Source: Lysinibacillus sp. 2017 (GTDB lineage: Bacteria; Bacillota; Bacilli; Bacillales_A; Planococcaceae). Taken from it: a stretch of 64,000 nt of DNA. Each line of letters opens with the position of its first letter. The first letter of the stretch is position 1. The notes beneath the pieces are model-generated. The model was not told the DNA's origin and made no database searches. It saw nothing but the letters and a program-made list of their open reading frames with translations. The translations under genes were made by a program, and so were the position numbers. Location of the stretch: NCBI RefSeq assembly GCF_003073375.1, contig NZ_CP029002.1:2528001-2592000 (forward strand), in the 5' to 3' direction. Of this stretch, positions 48,107-58,825 are shown piece by piece.

Positions 48107-50749
48107 TTACATATTTTTTAATTCAGCAATACGTTTTTCAACAGTTGCGAATTTTGCTTCGTAGTCTGCTAATTTTTCGCGTTCTGCTGCTACTAACGCT
48201 TCTGGCGCTTTTGCAACGAATCGTTCATTTGATAGCTTACCTGAAACTAATTTTACTTCTTTCGCCCATTTTTCAAGCTCTTTTTCAAGTCGCGCGATTT
48301 CTTCGTCGATATTGATTAAGCCTGCAAGTGGCATAAAGATTTCTGCACCTGAAACAACAGCTGACATAGCTTGTGCTGGCGCTTCGATTGCAGCACCAAT
48401 TGTTAAACCGTCTGGGTTACAGAATTTTTCGATGTAGCCTTTGTTCGCTTCCAGAACAGATGCAATAGATGAATCTTTTGCTGAAATCGTCATGGCTACT
48501 TTTTTGCTCATTGGCGTATTTACTTCTGCACGGATGTTACGTACAGAACGGATAATATCCATTAATAATTGCATATCACTAGCTTCTTCTTCAAAGTTGA
48601 AGGCAGGGTTTACAGTTGGCCAAGCCGCTATTGTAATTGATTCACCTTCGTGAGGTAAGTGTTGCCAAATTTCTTCTGTTACAAATGGCATTAATGGATG
48701 TAATAAACGCATTGTATTGTCTAATACGTAAGCTAATACTGAGCGAGTTGTTAATTTCGCTGCTTCGTCTTCACCGTATAATGGTAATTTCGCCATTTCG
48801 ATGTACCAAGAACAGAAGTCATCCCAGATGAAGTTGTAAAGGTGACGACCTACTTCACCGAACTCATATTTATCCGCTAATTCCGTTACATGTTCAATTG
48901 TTTCGTTTAAGCGTGTTAAGATCCATTTGTCTGCAGTAGAAAGGTCACCTGTCAAATCGATTTGTTCGAAAGTTAAGCCTTCCATATTCATTAATGCAAA
49001 GCGTGATGCGTTCCAAATTTTATTTACAAAGTTCCATGTAGACTCTACTTTTTCAGTTGTGTAACGTAAATCTTGACCTGGAGAAGAACCAGTTGCTAAG
49101 AAGTAACGTAATGAATCTGCACCATACTCAGAGATAACATCCATTGGGTCAACACCGTTACCTAGAGATTTAGACATTTTGCGACCTTCTGCATCACGCA
49201 CTAAACCGTGGATTAATACGTCTTTAAATGGACGTTCGCCCGTGAATTCTTTCCCTTGGAAGATCATGCGGCTAACCCAGAAGAAGATGATGTCATAACC
49301 CGTTACTAATGTGTTTGTTGGATAGTAACGTTTGTATAATTCACTTTCTTCGTTTGGCCAATCCATTGTAGAGAACGGCCATAATGCAGATGAGAACCAT
49401 GTATCTAGTACATCTTCATCTTGCGTCCAGTTTTCTTTATCAGCAGGTGCTTCTTTCCCTACATAAAGTTCGCCTGTTTCGTTGTGATACCAAGCTGGAA
49501 TTTGGTGACCCCACCATAATTGACGAGAAATACACCAGTCATGGATATTTTCCATCCAACGGTTATATGTGTTTTCGAAACGATTTGGTACGAAGTTTAC
49601 TTTTTCGTCCTCTTCTGCTTGCATAGCTAACGCTTGTTCAGCAAGTGGTCCCATTTTTACGAACCATTGTTTTGATAGGTAAGGTTCTACTACTGCGTTT
49701 GTACGTTCAGAGTGACCTACTTGGTGTACGTGCGGCTCGATTTCAACTAAGATACCAGCTTCTTGTAAGTCGGCAACAATTTGTTTACGGCATTCGAAAC
49801 GATCCATACCTGCATATTTGCCAGCTAAATCATTCATAGTGCCGTCTTCATTCATCACTAAAATACGTTCTAAGTTATGACGGTTACCTACTTCAAAGTC
49901 GTTCGGGTCATGCGCTGGTGTCATCTTAACGATACCTGTACCGAAATCTTTATCCACATAATCATCGGCAACGATTGGAATTTCACGTCCAACAATTGGA
50001 AGGATTACTGTTTTACCTACTAAATGTGCATAACGCTCATCGTCTGGGTGTACAGCAACACCAGAGTCACCAAGCATTGTTTCTGGACGCGTTGTTGCAA
50101 CACGTAACACACCAGAGCCATCTGCAAGTGGGTATTCCATATGGTAGAATGCACCTTCTACTTCTTTGTGGATTACTTCGATGTCAGATAAAGCTGTTTT
50201 GGCTGCTGGATCCCAGTTAATAATACGTTCGCCACGGTAGATTAAGCCTTTTTCATATAATTTAACGAAAACTTCTTTTACCGCTGCAGAAAGACCTTCA
50301 TCTAATGTGAAACGTTCTTTTGAGTAATCTAATGCTAAACCTAATTTAGACCATTGTGAACGAATGTGAGAGGCATATTCACCTTTCCATTCCCATGTTT
50401 TCTCTAAGAATTTTTCACGACCTAAGTCGTAACGAGTAATGCCTTCACCGCGTAGTTTTTCTTCTACTTTCGCTTGTGTTGCAATCCCTGCGTGGTCCAT
50501 ACCTGGTAACCATAGCGCATCGTACCCTTGCATGCGTTTCATACGGATTAAAATATCTTGTAATGTTGTATCCCATGCGTGACCAAGGTGTAATTTACCT
50601 GTTACGTTTGGTGGTGGGATTACGATTGAATAAGGTTCCTTCTCGCTTTTTGGATCTGCTTCAAAAAATTTACCATTTAACCACCATTCATAGCGGCCGG
50701 CTTCTGTTGCTTGTGGATCATACTTTGTTGGCATTGTAATTTCCGTCAT
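48107..50749 (-). CDS. valS: Valine--tRNA ligase
   Basis: 880 residues. Class I signatures P-P-N-V-T-G-x-L-H-L-G-H-A (HIGH) near residue 47 and K-M-S-K-S near 524, the CP1 editing domain (about 190-350), anticodon-binding domain, and a C-terminal coiled coil (about 815-880). ATG 50749, with GGAGAG upstream, matches the family start M-T-x-I-x-M-P-T-K-Y-D; the longest frame would translate part of the T-box. Confidence 0.98.
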   Translation of the reverse strand: MTEITMPTKYDPQATEAGRYEWWLNGKFFEADPKSEKEPYSIVIPPPNVTGKLHLGHAWDTTLQDILIRMKRMQGYDALWLPGMDHAGIATQAKVEEKLRGEGITRYDLGREKFLEKTWEWKGEYASHIRSQWSKLGLALDYSKERFTLDEGLSAAVKEVFVKLYEKGLIYRGERIINWDPAAKTALSDIEVIHKEVEGAFYHMEYPLADGSGVLRVATTRPETMLGDSGVAVHPDDERYAHLVGKTVILPIVGREIPIVADDYVDKDFGTGIVKMTPAHDPNDFEVGNRHNLERILVMNEDGTMNDLAGKYAGMDRFECRKQIVADLQEAGILVEIEPHVHQVGHSERTNAVVEPYLSKQWFVKMGPLAEQALAMQAEEDEKVNFVPNRFENTYNRWMENIHDWCISRQLWWGHQIPAWYHNETGELYVGKEAPADKENWTQDEDVLDTWFSSALWPFSTMDWPNEESELYKRYYPTNTLVTGYDIIFFWVSRMIFQGKEFTGERPFKDVLIHGLVRDAEGRKMSKSLGNGVDPMDVISEYGADSLRYFLATGSSPGQDLRYTTEKVESTWNFVNKIWNASRFALMNMEGLTFEQIDLTGDLSTADKWILTRLNETIEHVTELADKYEFGEVGRHLYNFIWDDFCSWYIEMAKLPLYGEDEAAKLTTRSVLAYVLDNTMRLLHPLMPFVTEEIWQHLPHEGESITIAAWPTVNPAFNFEEEASDMQLLMDIIRSVRNIRAEVNTPMSKKVAMTISAKDSSIASVLEANKGYIEKFCNPDGLTIGAAIEAPAQAMSAVVSGAEIFMPLAGLINIDEEIARLEKELEKWAKEVKLVSGKLSNERFVAKAPEALVAAEREKLADYEAKFATVEKRIAELKNM

Positions 50750-50778
50750 GATGAATCTCTCCTTTTTTTTAGAAAATA

Positions 50779-51200
50779 AAAAAACTCCCGTCGTCTTTTT
50801 ATAAAAAAGGACGAGGGAGTTAGTTCGCGGTACCACCTTTAATTCCGTCGGGTCAAGTCAAGCGCTCGCATACTTCGTCACTTGCCTCAATCGTCCGCTC
50901 ATGAACTACATGTTCAATTTGCGTCTTCATTCGGCTTCGTTCCTTGTCTGACAAGCGCTTTCTTTTGACCCTTTATAAGAGTCAAGCGCTCGCATACAAA
51001 ATATACAGCTTACTATACCTAAACGGCACTTCATTCGATAACGGTGTTTAACCGGAACTTAGCTACTGTATGTTCACTAAGTCAGCTCGTAGGCTACCTT
51101 CTGTCAGTACGATGTAGAAACTTTTCAGCTACCGTTTCCTCTCTACACACCATGGTCCAACATACTCTTCCTAGTCTTCACTTCAAAATATATAGTTGCC
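50779..51200 (-). promoter_or_regulatory. T-box leader (tRNA-Val specific) of valS, with an insertion
   Basis: The minus strand has the T-box core AAGGTGGTACCGCG (around 50826-50840), a 50784-50820 terminator stem with T7, an AGTA-type Stem I, the specifier loop GAAG-GTA-GCC whose GUA codon (51095-51097) specifies Val, and the Stem III region CCGGTTAAACACCGTTATC. Unusually, about 150 nt separate this last region from the antiterminator. Confidence 0.92.
50856..50997. repeat. 18-bp direct repeats flanking an insert in the valS T-box
   Basis: AGTCAAGCGCTCGCATAC occurs at 50856-50873 and again at 50980-50997. The enclosed 106 nt contain a small palindrome CTTGTCTGACAAG (50943-50955) and a TGACCC (50966-50971) able to pair with GGGTCA (50850-50855). 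Confidence 0.88.
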
Positions 51201-51312
51201 CCTTATTTTAAGCGGTTTTACATAAAATTTCAAGTGCTACTCTTAAAAGAGATAATTTACACGAACTAAACATACGTTGTTGCATATACTTTTTAAAAGG
51301 AGATGATGAGTT

Positions 51313-51504
51313 TTGCGCAAAGGCTATAATCCTTATTTACTTCCTCCTTGGCTAAGAAAAATACGTTTTTTTATGAAACATTGCATCATCCCAATTACGG
51401 TATTTCAAGCGTTACGCACCATTTTTGTTCCGACAACAGGCGATATTTTTTTATTATTCTTTTTAATTGTCATTAGCTACTTGCTGATAGTTGATTTTAT
51501 TTAA
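51313..51504 (+). CDS. Small membrane protein, unknown
   Basis: 63 residues starting at TTG 51313 with GGAG 10 nt upstream. Two hydrophobic segments (about 22-40 and 44-62) follow a basic N-terminus (R-K-G-Y-N-P-Y-L-L-P-P-W-L-R-K). Followed by a strong terminator, which supports it being expressed. I do not recognise a family. Confidence 0.6.
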   Translation: MRKGYNPYLLPPWLRKIRFFMKHCIIPITVFQALRTIFVPTTGDIFLLFFLIVISYLLIVDFI

Positions 51505-51507
51505 TGA

Positions 51508-51546
51508 AAAGGCCGCCCAAAAAGTTTATCACTTTTTGGGCGGCCT
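51508..51546. terminator. Bidirectional terminator between the small ORF and spoVID-like gene
   Basis: A 14-bp perfect stem GGCCGCCCAAAAAG / CTTTTTGGGCGGCC with a 7-nt loop. Confidence 0.9.
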
Positions 51547-51562
51547 ACACGCTACCTTAATT

Positions 51563-52216
51563 CTACTTATTTCCATTCTTTAATTGTACTTGTACAACAC
51601 TATACGCTTCCGCTAGCTGTTCAAAAAAATCAACTTCTTCTGTTGTCGTTTCTTTACCCTCTACAACAAATGACTTCACATATTCTAGGTCTACTTCTTC
51701 TACAGCAAGTTGCTTAACTTCCAATTCTATCGGTTGTTGCACAATTTCCTCTTCTACCTTCTTTTCTACTACAGGAGCTTCCTGCTTCTCTACTATTACG
51801 GCTTCTTTCTTCTCTACTATTACAGCTGCCTTCTTTTCAACTTCACAGCATACTTGCCATGTGCAAGTGCAATTAGTGCCTTTTTCAAAGCTAGCTGCCT
51901 GATCCTCTACCCTCATCGTAATTTTCTCAACATCATCACGTGGGAAGTCAATTGAAAATGGTAATGCATATTCGAAATAAGCTTGATCTTGCTCAATATC
52001 GAGATGCTCGATAAAAGTACCTTCTATAGCCTTTTCATCTTCAATTGGTATAAAATCAAATTGGACATTCCCTTTGATTACATACACCCCTTTTAAAACA
52101 ATAGAATCCTCTAGTTCTTCTTGTTGCCAATTTGGTTTTACTGTTAAAGTAGCCCCGGTTACGTTTCCTAGATAGCTTGGAAACGTGAATGCTTCTGTCA
52201 TTTTCCACTCTAGCAT
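51563..52216 (-). CDS. SpoVID-like spore protein without LysM
   Basis: 217 residues. An N-terminal beta-rich domain (about 1-125, T-L-T-V-K-P-N-W and S-I-V-L-K-G-V-Y-V-I-K-G-N-V) resembles the N-terminal part of SpoVID; then repeats of V-E-K-K-x-A-V-I-V and a Glu-rich tail. The LysM domain of B. subtilis SpoVID (575 residues) is absent. Position next to hemL, between valS and hem genes, is that of spoVID. The assignment rests mainly on synteny. Confidence 0.55.
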   Translation of the reverse strand: MLEWKMTEAFTFPSYLGNVTGATLTVKPNWQQEELEDSIVLKGVYVIKGNVQFDFIPIEDEKAIEGTFIEHLDIEQDQAYFEYALPFSIDFPRDDVEKITMRVEDQAASFEKGTNCTCTWQVCCEVEKKAAVIVEKKEAVIVEKQEAPVVEKKVEEEIVQQPIELEVKQLAVEEVDLEYVKSFVVEGKETTTEEVDFFEQLAEAYSVVQVQLKNGNK

Positions 52217-52278
52217 AAAAAAATCCCCTCCCTACGTTTACATTATGCATAGGAAGGAGATTTATGAGTTTCAAGTGA

Positions 52279-53568
52279 TTAGCGTGCTAATTTTTCAAAT
52301 ACAGTGTGGAATGCTTGTACTGTTTTGGCAATATGTGCTTCTGTATGAGCAGTTGAGATGAATAACCCTTCAAATTGTGATGGTGGTAAGAAGATGCCTT
52401 CTTCTGCCATTAATTTAAAGTACTCAGCAAATAGCTCTAAATCAGCTGTTTTTGCTGATTCAAAATCCACAACGTCTTCATTTGTGAAGAAGAATCCAAT
52501 CATTGATCCTGCACGATTTACTGTGTGCGGGATATTAAATTTCGTTGCTGCTGCGCGGAAACCTTGTTCTAATTGGTCACCTAACTTACGGAAATAGGCA
52601 TATGAATCTTGATCTAAACGAGATAATGTTTCATAACCTGCTGTCATTGCAAGTGGGTTACCTGATAATGTACCCGCTTGATAAATCGGACCCGCTGGCG
52701 CAACTTTCTCCATAATTTCACGTTTACCTGCAAATGCACCTACTGGTAGACCGCCACCTATAACTTTACCAAGTGTCGTTAAATCTGGTGTGATTCCGAA
52801 ATAACCTTGTGCACAGCCATAGTCAACACGGAAGCCTGTCATTACTTCATCAAAGATTAATACCGTACCGTGTTTTTCTGTTAGCTCACGTAAGCCTTTT
52901 AAAAACTCTGGTTTTGGTGGTACAACGCCCATATTTCCTGCTACTGGTTCAACGATTACTGCTGCTAATTCATGACCGAATTTTTCAAACACTACTTTTG
53001 TAGCTTCTAAATCGTTATAAGCTACTGTTAACGTGTTTTTCGCAATGTCTACTGGAACTCCAGGGGAATCTGGTAAACCAAGTGTCGCAACGCCTGAACC
53101 GGCTTTAATTAGTAAAGAGTCTCCATGACCATGGTAAGAACCTTCGAATTTTAGAATCTTATCGCGTCCTGTAAACCCGCGCGCTAAACGTAATGCAGAC
53201 ATTGTTGCTTCTGTACCCGAAGAAACAAAACGAATCATTTCAATACCAGGCACACGCTCCATAACTAATTTTGCAAGTTTATTTTCAGATAGTGATGGTG
53301 CACCAAATGAAGTTGCTTTTGCAGCTTGCTCTTGAATTGCTTTTACTACATCAGGATGAGAGTGCCCTAAAATTAAAGGACCCCAAGATAAAACATAATC
53401 GATATATTCGTTGCCATCGATGTCTGTTAACATCGCACCTGAACCCGATTCCATGAAGATTGGATCTAAGTTTACTGATTTGAATGCACGAACTGGAGAG
53501 TTAACCCCACCTGGCATTAAATCAATCGCTTCAGCAAATGCTGCTTTTGACTTTTCGTAACTACGCAT
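52279..53568 (-). CDS. hemL: Glutamate-1-semialdehyde 2,1-aminomutase
   Basis: 429 residues of class III aminotransferase fold. PLP lysine in [18 protein letters not shown], and G-T-L-S-G-N-P. It makes 5-aminolevulinate. ATG 53568 has GGAGG 9 nt upstream; the longer frame overlaps hemB. Last gene of hemAXCDBL. Confidence 0.98.
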   Translation of the reverse strand: MRSYEKSKAAFAEAIDLMPGGVNSPVRAFKSVNLDPIFMESGSGAMLTDIDGNEYIDYVLSWGPLILGHSHPDVVKAIQEQAAKATSFGAPSLSENKLAKLVMERVPGIEMIRFVSSGTEATMSALRLARGFTGRDKILKFEGSYHGHGDSLLIKAGSGVATLGLPDSPGVPVDIAKNTLTVAYNDLEATKVVFEKFGHELAAVIVEPVAGNMGVVPPKPEFLKGLRELTEKHGTVLIFDEVMTGFRVDYGCAQGYFGITPDLTTLGKVIGGGLPVGAFAGKREIMEKVAPAGPIYQAGTLSGNPLAMTAGYETLSRLDQDSYAYFRKLGDQLEQGFRAAATKFNIPHTVNRAGSMIGFFFTNEDVVDFESAKTADLELFAEYFKLMAEEGIFLPPSQFEGLFISTAHTEAHIAKTVQAFHTVFEKLAR

Positions 53569-53569
53569 G

Positions 53570-54550
53570 TTATTTTTCCTCCAACCAACGACAAACGTCT
53601 TTTGCATGATAAGTAATAATTAAATCAGAACCCGCACGTTTCATACCAAGTAATGTTTCCAAAACCACTTTTTTCTCATCGATCCAGCCATTAATTGCCG
53701 CAGCTTTGACCATTGCATATTCGCCTGATACGTTATACGCAACGATTGGTAATGGGAAGTTGTTTTTCACATCACGAATTATATCTAAGTAGGCTAACGC
53801 TGGTTTCACGATTAAGAAATCCGCTCCTTCTTCTACATCAGAAGTTGCTTCGCGAATGGCTTCCATACGGTTTGATGGGTCCATTTGATACGTTTTACGG
53901 TCACCAAACTGAGGTGCCCCATCAGCTGCATCACGGAAAGGACCGTAGAAACTTGATGCGTATTTCACCGAGTAAGCCATTACAGGAATATGTTCAAAGC
54001 CTGCTGCATCAAGTCCTGCACGAATCGCCGCTACGAAACCGTCCATCATGTTTGATGGTGCGATAATATCAGCGCCTGCTTCTGCTTGAGAAATTGCTGT
54101 TTGAGCAAGTAAATTTAATGATTCATCATTTAAAATTTTATCGCCTTCTACAACACCGCAGTGGCCGTGACTAGTAAATTCACAAAGACAAGTATCCGCA
54201 ACAACTAAAAGCTCTGGATGACGCTCTTTAATTAAACGAGTCGCTTTTTGTACAATACCGTGATCATGGTATGCACCTGAACCCACTTCATCTTTTTCAG
54301 CTGGTAAACCAAATAAAATTACTGCTTGAATTCCTAATTCAACAATTTCATCTATTTCTTTGCTTAAGTTATCTAATGAAAATTGGAATACGCCTGGCAT
54401 TGACGACACTTCATTTTTAATATTTTCGCCTTCAATCACAAATAGTGGATAAATTAAATCCTCTTTGTGTAAGTAAGTTTCTTTTACTAAAGCACGCATC
54501 GCTGCACTGTTACGTAAGCGACGGTGACGTTGGAAATAAAGTTCTGTCAT
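53570..54550 (-). CDS. hemB: Delta-aminolevulinic acid dehydratase
   Basis: 326 residues. Schiff-base lysines in Y-S-V-K-Y-A-S and I-V-K-P-A-L-A-Y, and a cysteine metal site [14 protein letters not shown], suggesting a zinc enzyme. Condenses two 5-ALA into porphobilinogen. Overlaps hemD as ATGA. Confidence 0.98.
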   Translation of the reverse strand: MTELYFQRHRRLRNSAAMRALVKETYLHKEDLIYPLFVIEGENIKNEVSSMPGVFQFSLDNLSKEIDEIVELGIQAVILFGLPAEKDEVGSGAYHDHGIVQKATRLIKERHPELLVVADTCLCEFTSHGHCGVVEGDKILNDESLNLLAQTAISQAEAGADIIAPSNMMDGFVAAIRAGLDAAGFEHIPVMAYSVKYASSFYGPFRDAADGAPQFGDRKTYQMDPSNRMEAIREATSDVEEGADFLIVKPALAYLDIIRDVKNNFPLPIVAYNVSGEYAMVKAAAINGWIDEKKVVLETLLGMKRAGSDLIITYHAKDVCRWLEEK

Positions 54551-55290
54551 TTTGTAGTTTCCTCCAAGATGAGCTGTTCAATGACAGCTTGCATCGTATA
54601 AATTTTCGGTTGTACAATGGGCGTCACGCCGTATTTTGCAAGTGCCGCTGTTGTGACATGACCGATTGAAGCACATTTTACGAAGCCCCATTCGACAATT
54701 GGTACGATATATTTTGCATACACGTCCACTGCTGACGGACTTGAAAAAAGTACGATAGGTTGTTTTTCTTCTTTTAAACTCTCTCGTAATGGTTGTAAAT
54801 AGGCTTCACATGTTTTGGTTTCATATACAATCCATTCATCTGCTCCCGTGCCTTCATGAATCGTATTTTTTGCCATACTTCCGCGTAAAAATAAAGCCTT
54901 TTCATTATTAGCTAGTGAAAACTCTTTCACAAAAACATCCGCGCTAAAAACAGAAGGCATAAAATGAATACTAAATCCGTGCTGTTTTAATAATGCGGCC
55001 GTTTTCTCACCTACAACAGCAATTTTTAACTTTGTTGGTACTTGAACACTGTAGCGCTCACATTTTGCAATAAAACTAATTACCGCATTTTGACTCGTGA
55101 AAATTAACCATTGATAATTCGAGAGATTACGTAAATTAGTTTGCTCCTCTTTTGAAACTTTTTCAACTGTTTCAATCAAAGGGTAAGATAAAACTTTGCC
55201 TCCATATTGTTCAATCTGTTTAATGACAGACTGAACAACTGAAGAACCCGTTAAAATTAGCGTTTTGCCTGCTAATGGCTTACTCAGCAT
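54547..55290 (-). CDS. hemD: Uroporphyrinogen-III synthase
   Basis: 247 residues; two alpha/beta lobes (L-I-F-T-S-Q-N-A-V and [10 protein letters not shown]). Sequence is divergent as usual for this family, and context confirms it. Overlaps hemC by 11 nt. Confidence 0.93.
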   Translation of the reverse strand: MLSKPLAGKTLILTGSSVVQSVIKQIEQYGGKVLSYPLIETVEKVSKEEQTNLRNLSNYQWLIFTSQNAVISFIAKCERYSVQVPTKLKIAVVGEKTAALLKQHGFSIHFMPSVFSADVFVKEFSLANNEKALFLRGSMAKNTIHEGTGADEWIVYETKTCEAYLQPLRESLKEEKQPIVLFSSPSAVDVYAKYIVPIVEWGFVKCASIGHVTTAALAKYGVTPIVQPKIYTMQAVIEQLILEETTK

Positions 55291-56212
55291 CTAACTCAGC
55301 CTTCACTTTTTGAATTAACTCAAAGGCACCTTGCTCTGTTAATTTTGCAGCGACTGCTTTCCCTAATTCGTCAGCATCATTACCAATTATTGTCTCTTTA
55401 TATGTCACAGATGCGTCTGGTGCTGCAACTAATCCAGTTAGCGTAATATAATCACCTTCAACTGTAGCATAGCCTGCGATTGGCACTTGGCATCCACCGT
55501 CCATTGCCGCTAAGAAAGCACGTTCAGCATGTGCTGAAACCCACGTTTTTGCATCTGTCAATTTGGCAAGTTCAGCAAGTAATTCGGCATCGTCTTCGCG
55601 ACATTCGATTCCTAAAGAACCTTGTGCTACAGCAGGTAAACAAATATCTGTATCTAAATATTCAGTGACAACATCGTCACTCCAACCAAGACGTTTCAAA
55701 CCTGCCGCAGCTAAAATAATGGCATCATAGTCTTCTGTTTCTAATTTATTTAAACGTGTATCTACATTACCGCGAATCCATTTAATTTCAAGGTCTGGAC
55801 GCACTTGTAATAATTGTGCACTACGACGTAATGAGCTTGTTCCTACTACTGCACCTTTAGGTAAATCAGCAAATTTCACATGTCCTTTTGAAATAAATGC
55901 ATCCCTCGCATCTTCACGTGGAGGAATACAACCAATAACTAAACCTTCTGGTAATACAGCTGGCATGTCTTTCATAGAGTGAACAGCAAAGTCGATTTCT
56001 TTATCGTATAACGCTTGTTCGATTTCTTTTACGAAAAGACCTTTACCACCAACTTTTGATAATTGAACGTCTAATATACGGTCGCCTTTTGTGACGATTT
56101 CCTTTATTTCGAATTCAAATGGCACGCCTGCAGCTTTTAATTCATTAATAAACCAGTTTGTTTGTGTTAATGCTAATTTACTTTTTCGTGAACCTACAAT
56201 AATTTTTCTCAA
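55280..56212 (-). CDS. hemC: Hydroxymethylbilane synthase
   Basis: 310 residues. Dipyrromethane cofactor cysteine in [19 protein letters not shown] at the N-terminus, and G-T-S-S-L-R-R. It joins four porphobilinogens. Starts with TTG 56212 after a CGGAG SD. Confidence 0.98.
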   Translation of the reverse strand: MRKIIVGSRKSKLALTQTNWFINELKAAGVPFEFEIKEIVTKGDRILDVQLSKVGGKGLFVKEIEQALYDKEIDFAVHSMKDMPAVLPEGLVIGCIPPREDARDAFISKGHVKFADLPKGAVVGTSSLRRSAQLLQVRPDLEIKWIRGNVDTRLNKLETEDYDAIILAAAGLKRLGWSDDVVTEYLDTDICLPAVAQGSLGIECREDDAELLAELAKLTDAKTWVSAHAERAFLAAMDGGCQVPIAGYATVEGDYITLTGLVAAPDASVTYKETIIGNDADELGKAVAAKLTEQGAFELIQKVKAELDAE

Positions 56213-56230
56213 GTTACTCCGACCTTTCTG

Positions 56231-57058
56231 TTAAACCCATAGATGGAAATTCGATAATTTGCTGCCAAGGAAAAAATTCACGACAACGAGTAAAAATAAA
56301 TAAATATGTACTCGTGCATAGACAGCACCTAATAATGTTCCTCTACGATGAAGTAGGAAGATTATTAAATATACAACTGATACAACAAACGAGCCCACAA
56401 TTTTAACATCTAAAATTGAAACTCCTTCAAGCGTTATGGATGCCCACTCAAGCCCTAATATTAAACTAATTAAAAGCAGTGGAATCCCTACTAATGTTGA
56501 TAAATTAATCCACTTCAACATTAGCTGTAGGCTAGGTAGTCTCGACCATAAATGATTTAGCTTTTTTCGCTTTAAAATACGGTACAAAATTAAATACAAT
56601 ATTGAGAACACAAAGGCAATTGAGAATGCCACATATGAAATAATCGCAAAGCTAATATGAATAACTAGCATTTCCGATATGAGTGATTCCCCTACAATTT
56701 GCTCAGCTGTTGACGGTGCAAATAAATGAATCGTCAAAAAGATAAAGCTTAATAAATTTAAACAGACAACTGGTAGATCTACACGAGCAATACAGTGTAG
56801 GACGATTGAAAACGTCGTTAACAACCACGCATAAAAGAATACGCCTTCATACAAGGACAATATCGGGAAGCGCTTTGTTTCTATTATAAACAATACTAAA
56901 AATAAGTTTTGTAATACCCAAACAATCGAGACGAACCAAAATGCAACACGTCTAAATTTTACATTTTTATATAAATAGTCCGTAAAATAAAGTACGATAC
57001 TGAGCGCATAGAGAATAATCATGAGCTCATATAGTCTTGCCATTACTATTGTCGTCAT
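56231..57058 (-). CDS. hemX: HemX-like cytochrome c assembly-type membrane protein
   Basis: 275 residues, eight predicted membrane segments, CcsA/CcmC-type fold (H-x-x-I-S-Y-V-A-F and L-G-L-E-W-A). In B. subtilis HemX lowers HemA levels. ATG 57058 has AAGGG upstream; the longer frame begins upstream of the SD. Between hemA and hemC as in B. subtilis. Confidence 0.92.
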   Translation of the reverse strand: MTTIVMARLYELMIILYALSIVLYFTDYLYKNVKFRRVAFWFVSIVWVLQNLFLVLFIIETKRFPILSLYEGVFFYAWLLTTFSIVLHCIARVDLPVVCLNLLSFIFLTIHLFAPSTAEQIVGESLISEMLVIHISFAIISYVAFSIAFVFSILYLILYRILKRKKLNHLWSRLPSLQLMLKWINLSTLVGIPLLLISLILGLEWASITLEGVSILDVKIVGSFVVSVVYLIIFLLHRRGTLLGAVYARVHIYLFLLVVVNFFLGSKLSNFHLWV

Positions 57059-57218
57059 ATGCACCCTTCCCCTATTAAAAATCTCTCTATTTTTTTGCAT
57101 CGAAAAAAGCGTTTTCAATATCTACAATTTTACCATAGAGATACGAAAACGCTTAACATTTATTTAAATAAAGTACGAACATATGTGGCAATTTTATTAT
57201 TATTTTATACAGTTTTTA

Positions 57219-58577
57219 TTAAAAAGAAAAACTTGCATTGCCACTTAGATCTGTTCCTACTTGTTCACTTTTCGGTTTCTCTTGCTGTTGTAAACGCACT
57301 TCTTGTTGCACATCTTCTTCAATGCCAAAAATTTGTTGGAATAAAGCAAGTTCTTGAGCTGCAGTATCCGAATTTGCCATTTCTTTCGCCTGAAGAATTG
57401 GATTTTTTAAGAGCTGATTAATAATTGATTTTGTATGTTTATTTAAAATTTTACGTTCACGCTCTGTTAAATCTGGCATTTTATTTTCAATACTGATCAT
57501 CGTCTCTTCTTGAATCGAAGCTGCTTTTTTACGTAGAGCAGAAATAACTGGGACAACACCTAACGTTTTGAACCAATCTTTAAATTGAACGATTTCATCT
57601 TGAATCATTGCCGTAATTTCATTCGCCGCGCGTTCACGTTCAGCTAAATTGGCTTGTACAATACCTTGTAAATCATCGATATCATATAAGAATACATTCG
57701 GTACATCACCGATTTTCGGATCTAAGTCGCGTGGCACTGCAATGTCGACCATAAATAATGGATCGCCTTTACGGAACTTCGCAACATCCTTCATTAAATC
57801 ATAATCAATGACATAATCTGTTGCACCAGTTGAGCTAATTAAAATATCTGCTTCTAAAAGTGTACATTGTAATTCGTTCATTGCTTTGGCATCACCATCA
57901 AATTTTGATGCTAAGTTTTGTGCTTTTTCAAATGTACGATTAATAACTGTTACTTTGCCGACACCATTACCGTGAAGATTTTGAATCGCAAGTTCACCCA
58001 TTTTACCAGCACCTAAAATCGCAACATGCTTGTTTTGTAATGAGCCAAAAATCTTTTTCGCTAACTCAACGGCTGCATAAGATACAGAAACGGCATTTTC
58101 ACCAATTGCTGTTTCGCTATGTGCACGTTTTGCAAATGTAACTGCTTGTTTAAATAAATGATTGTAAACGGTTCCAGTCGTACCAACTTCTTGACCTTTA
58201 AGGAAGCTTTTTTTCACTTGACCTAAAATTTGCGTTTCCCCTAATACCATGGAGTCAATACCGGCAGTTACACGGAACAAGTGATTTAATGAATCATCTT
58301 CCTCACGAATGAATAAATGATTTTCAAATTGTTCCATAGGAATGTTAAACCAGTTGGCTAAAAATTGCTTAATATAATAACGACCTGTATGTAATTGATC
58401 AACTACCGCATAAATTTCAGTACGGTTACATGTAGATACAATTACATTTTCTAAAATGCTTTTTTGATTTTGCAACGCAGCCATTGCATTCGGAATATCC
58501 TGTTCAATAAAGGATAATTTTTCACGAATTTCAACTGGCGCTGTTTTATAATTCAGGCCTACCACTAATGTATGCAT
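57219..58577 (-). CDS. hemA: Glutamyl-tRNA reductase
   Basis: 452 residues. Catalytic Cys in S-T-C-N-R-T-E (about 50), NADPH loop G-A-G-K-M-G-E (about 190), and a C-terminal dimerisation domain. It makes glutamate-1-semialdehyde from Glu-tRNA. ATG 58577 is preferred; a GTG four codons earlier overlaps the SD region. First gene of the hem operon. Confidence 0.98.
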   Translation of the reverse strand: MHTLVVGLNYKTAPVEIREKLSFIEQDIPNAMAALQNQKSILENVIVSTCNRTEIYAVVDQLHTGRYYIKQFLANWFNIPMEQFENHLFIREEDDSLNHLFRVTAGIDSMVLGETQILGQVKKSFLKGQEVGTTGTVYNHLFKQAVTFAKRAHSETAIGENAVSVSYAAVELAKKIFGSLQNKHVAILGAGKMGELAIQNLHGNGVGKVTVINRTFEKAQNLASKFDGDAKAMNELQCTLLEADILISSTGATDYVIDYDLMKDVAKFRKGDPLFMVDIAVPRDLDPKIGDVPNVFLYDIDDLQGIVQANLAERERAANEITAMIQDEIVQFKDWFKTLGVVPVISALRKKAASIQEETMISIENKMPDLTERERKILNKHTKSIINQLLKNPILQAKEMANSDTAAQELALFQQIFGIEEDVQQEVRLQQQEKPKSEQVGTDLSGNASFSF

Positions 58578-58681
58578 GAACCTCCACACCTCACACGTTC
58601 TAATTCATAAATCCTATTGTATCATAAAGATTTCATTATTCACGGTCATTTTGTGAACATGCTATGAAAAGTATTTTTACA

Positions 58682-58696
58682 TTAGAATAATTCTAA
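58682..58696. promoter_or_regulatory. PerR/Fur-type box upstream of hemA
   Basis: TTAGAATAATTCTAA is a perfect 7-1-7 palindrome that matches the PerR box (TTATAATNATTATAA) at all but two positions. B. subtilis hemAXCDBL is PerR-regulated, so control by peroxide and iron is likely. A TTGTTA on the minus strand upstream could be the -35. Confidence 0.72.
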
Positions 58697-58783
58697 AGTA
58701 AGTTTAACAAAGTTCTAAACGATTTTCAACATATGCGGACTTAATGGTAACAATTGCATTTAGTATGTCCATTTTAAAACGAA

Positions 58784-58820
58784 AAAAGCCATTCCCCAAC
58801 CTATCATAGGAGGAATGGCA
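58784..58820 (-). terminator. Terminator of the SLH/VWA gene
   Basis: GCCATTCC / GGAATGGC arms followed by T6 on the minus strand. Confidence 0.85.
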
Positions 58821-58825
58821 AAACT

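Noticed and set aside
50749-50836. Extended N-terminus of ValRS
   Set aside because: It would translate the T-box terminator; the SD and family start are at 50749.
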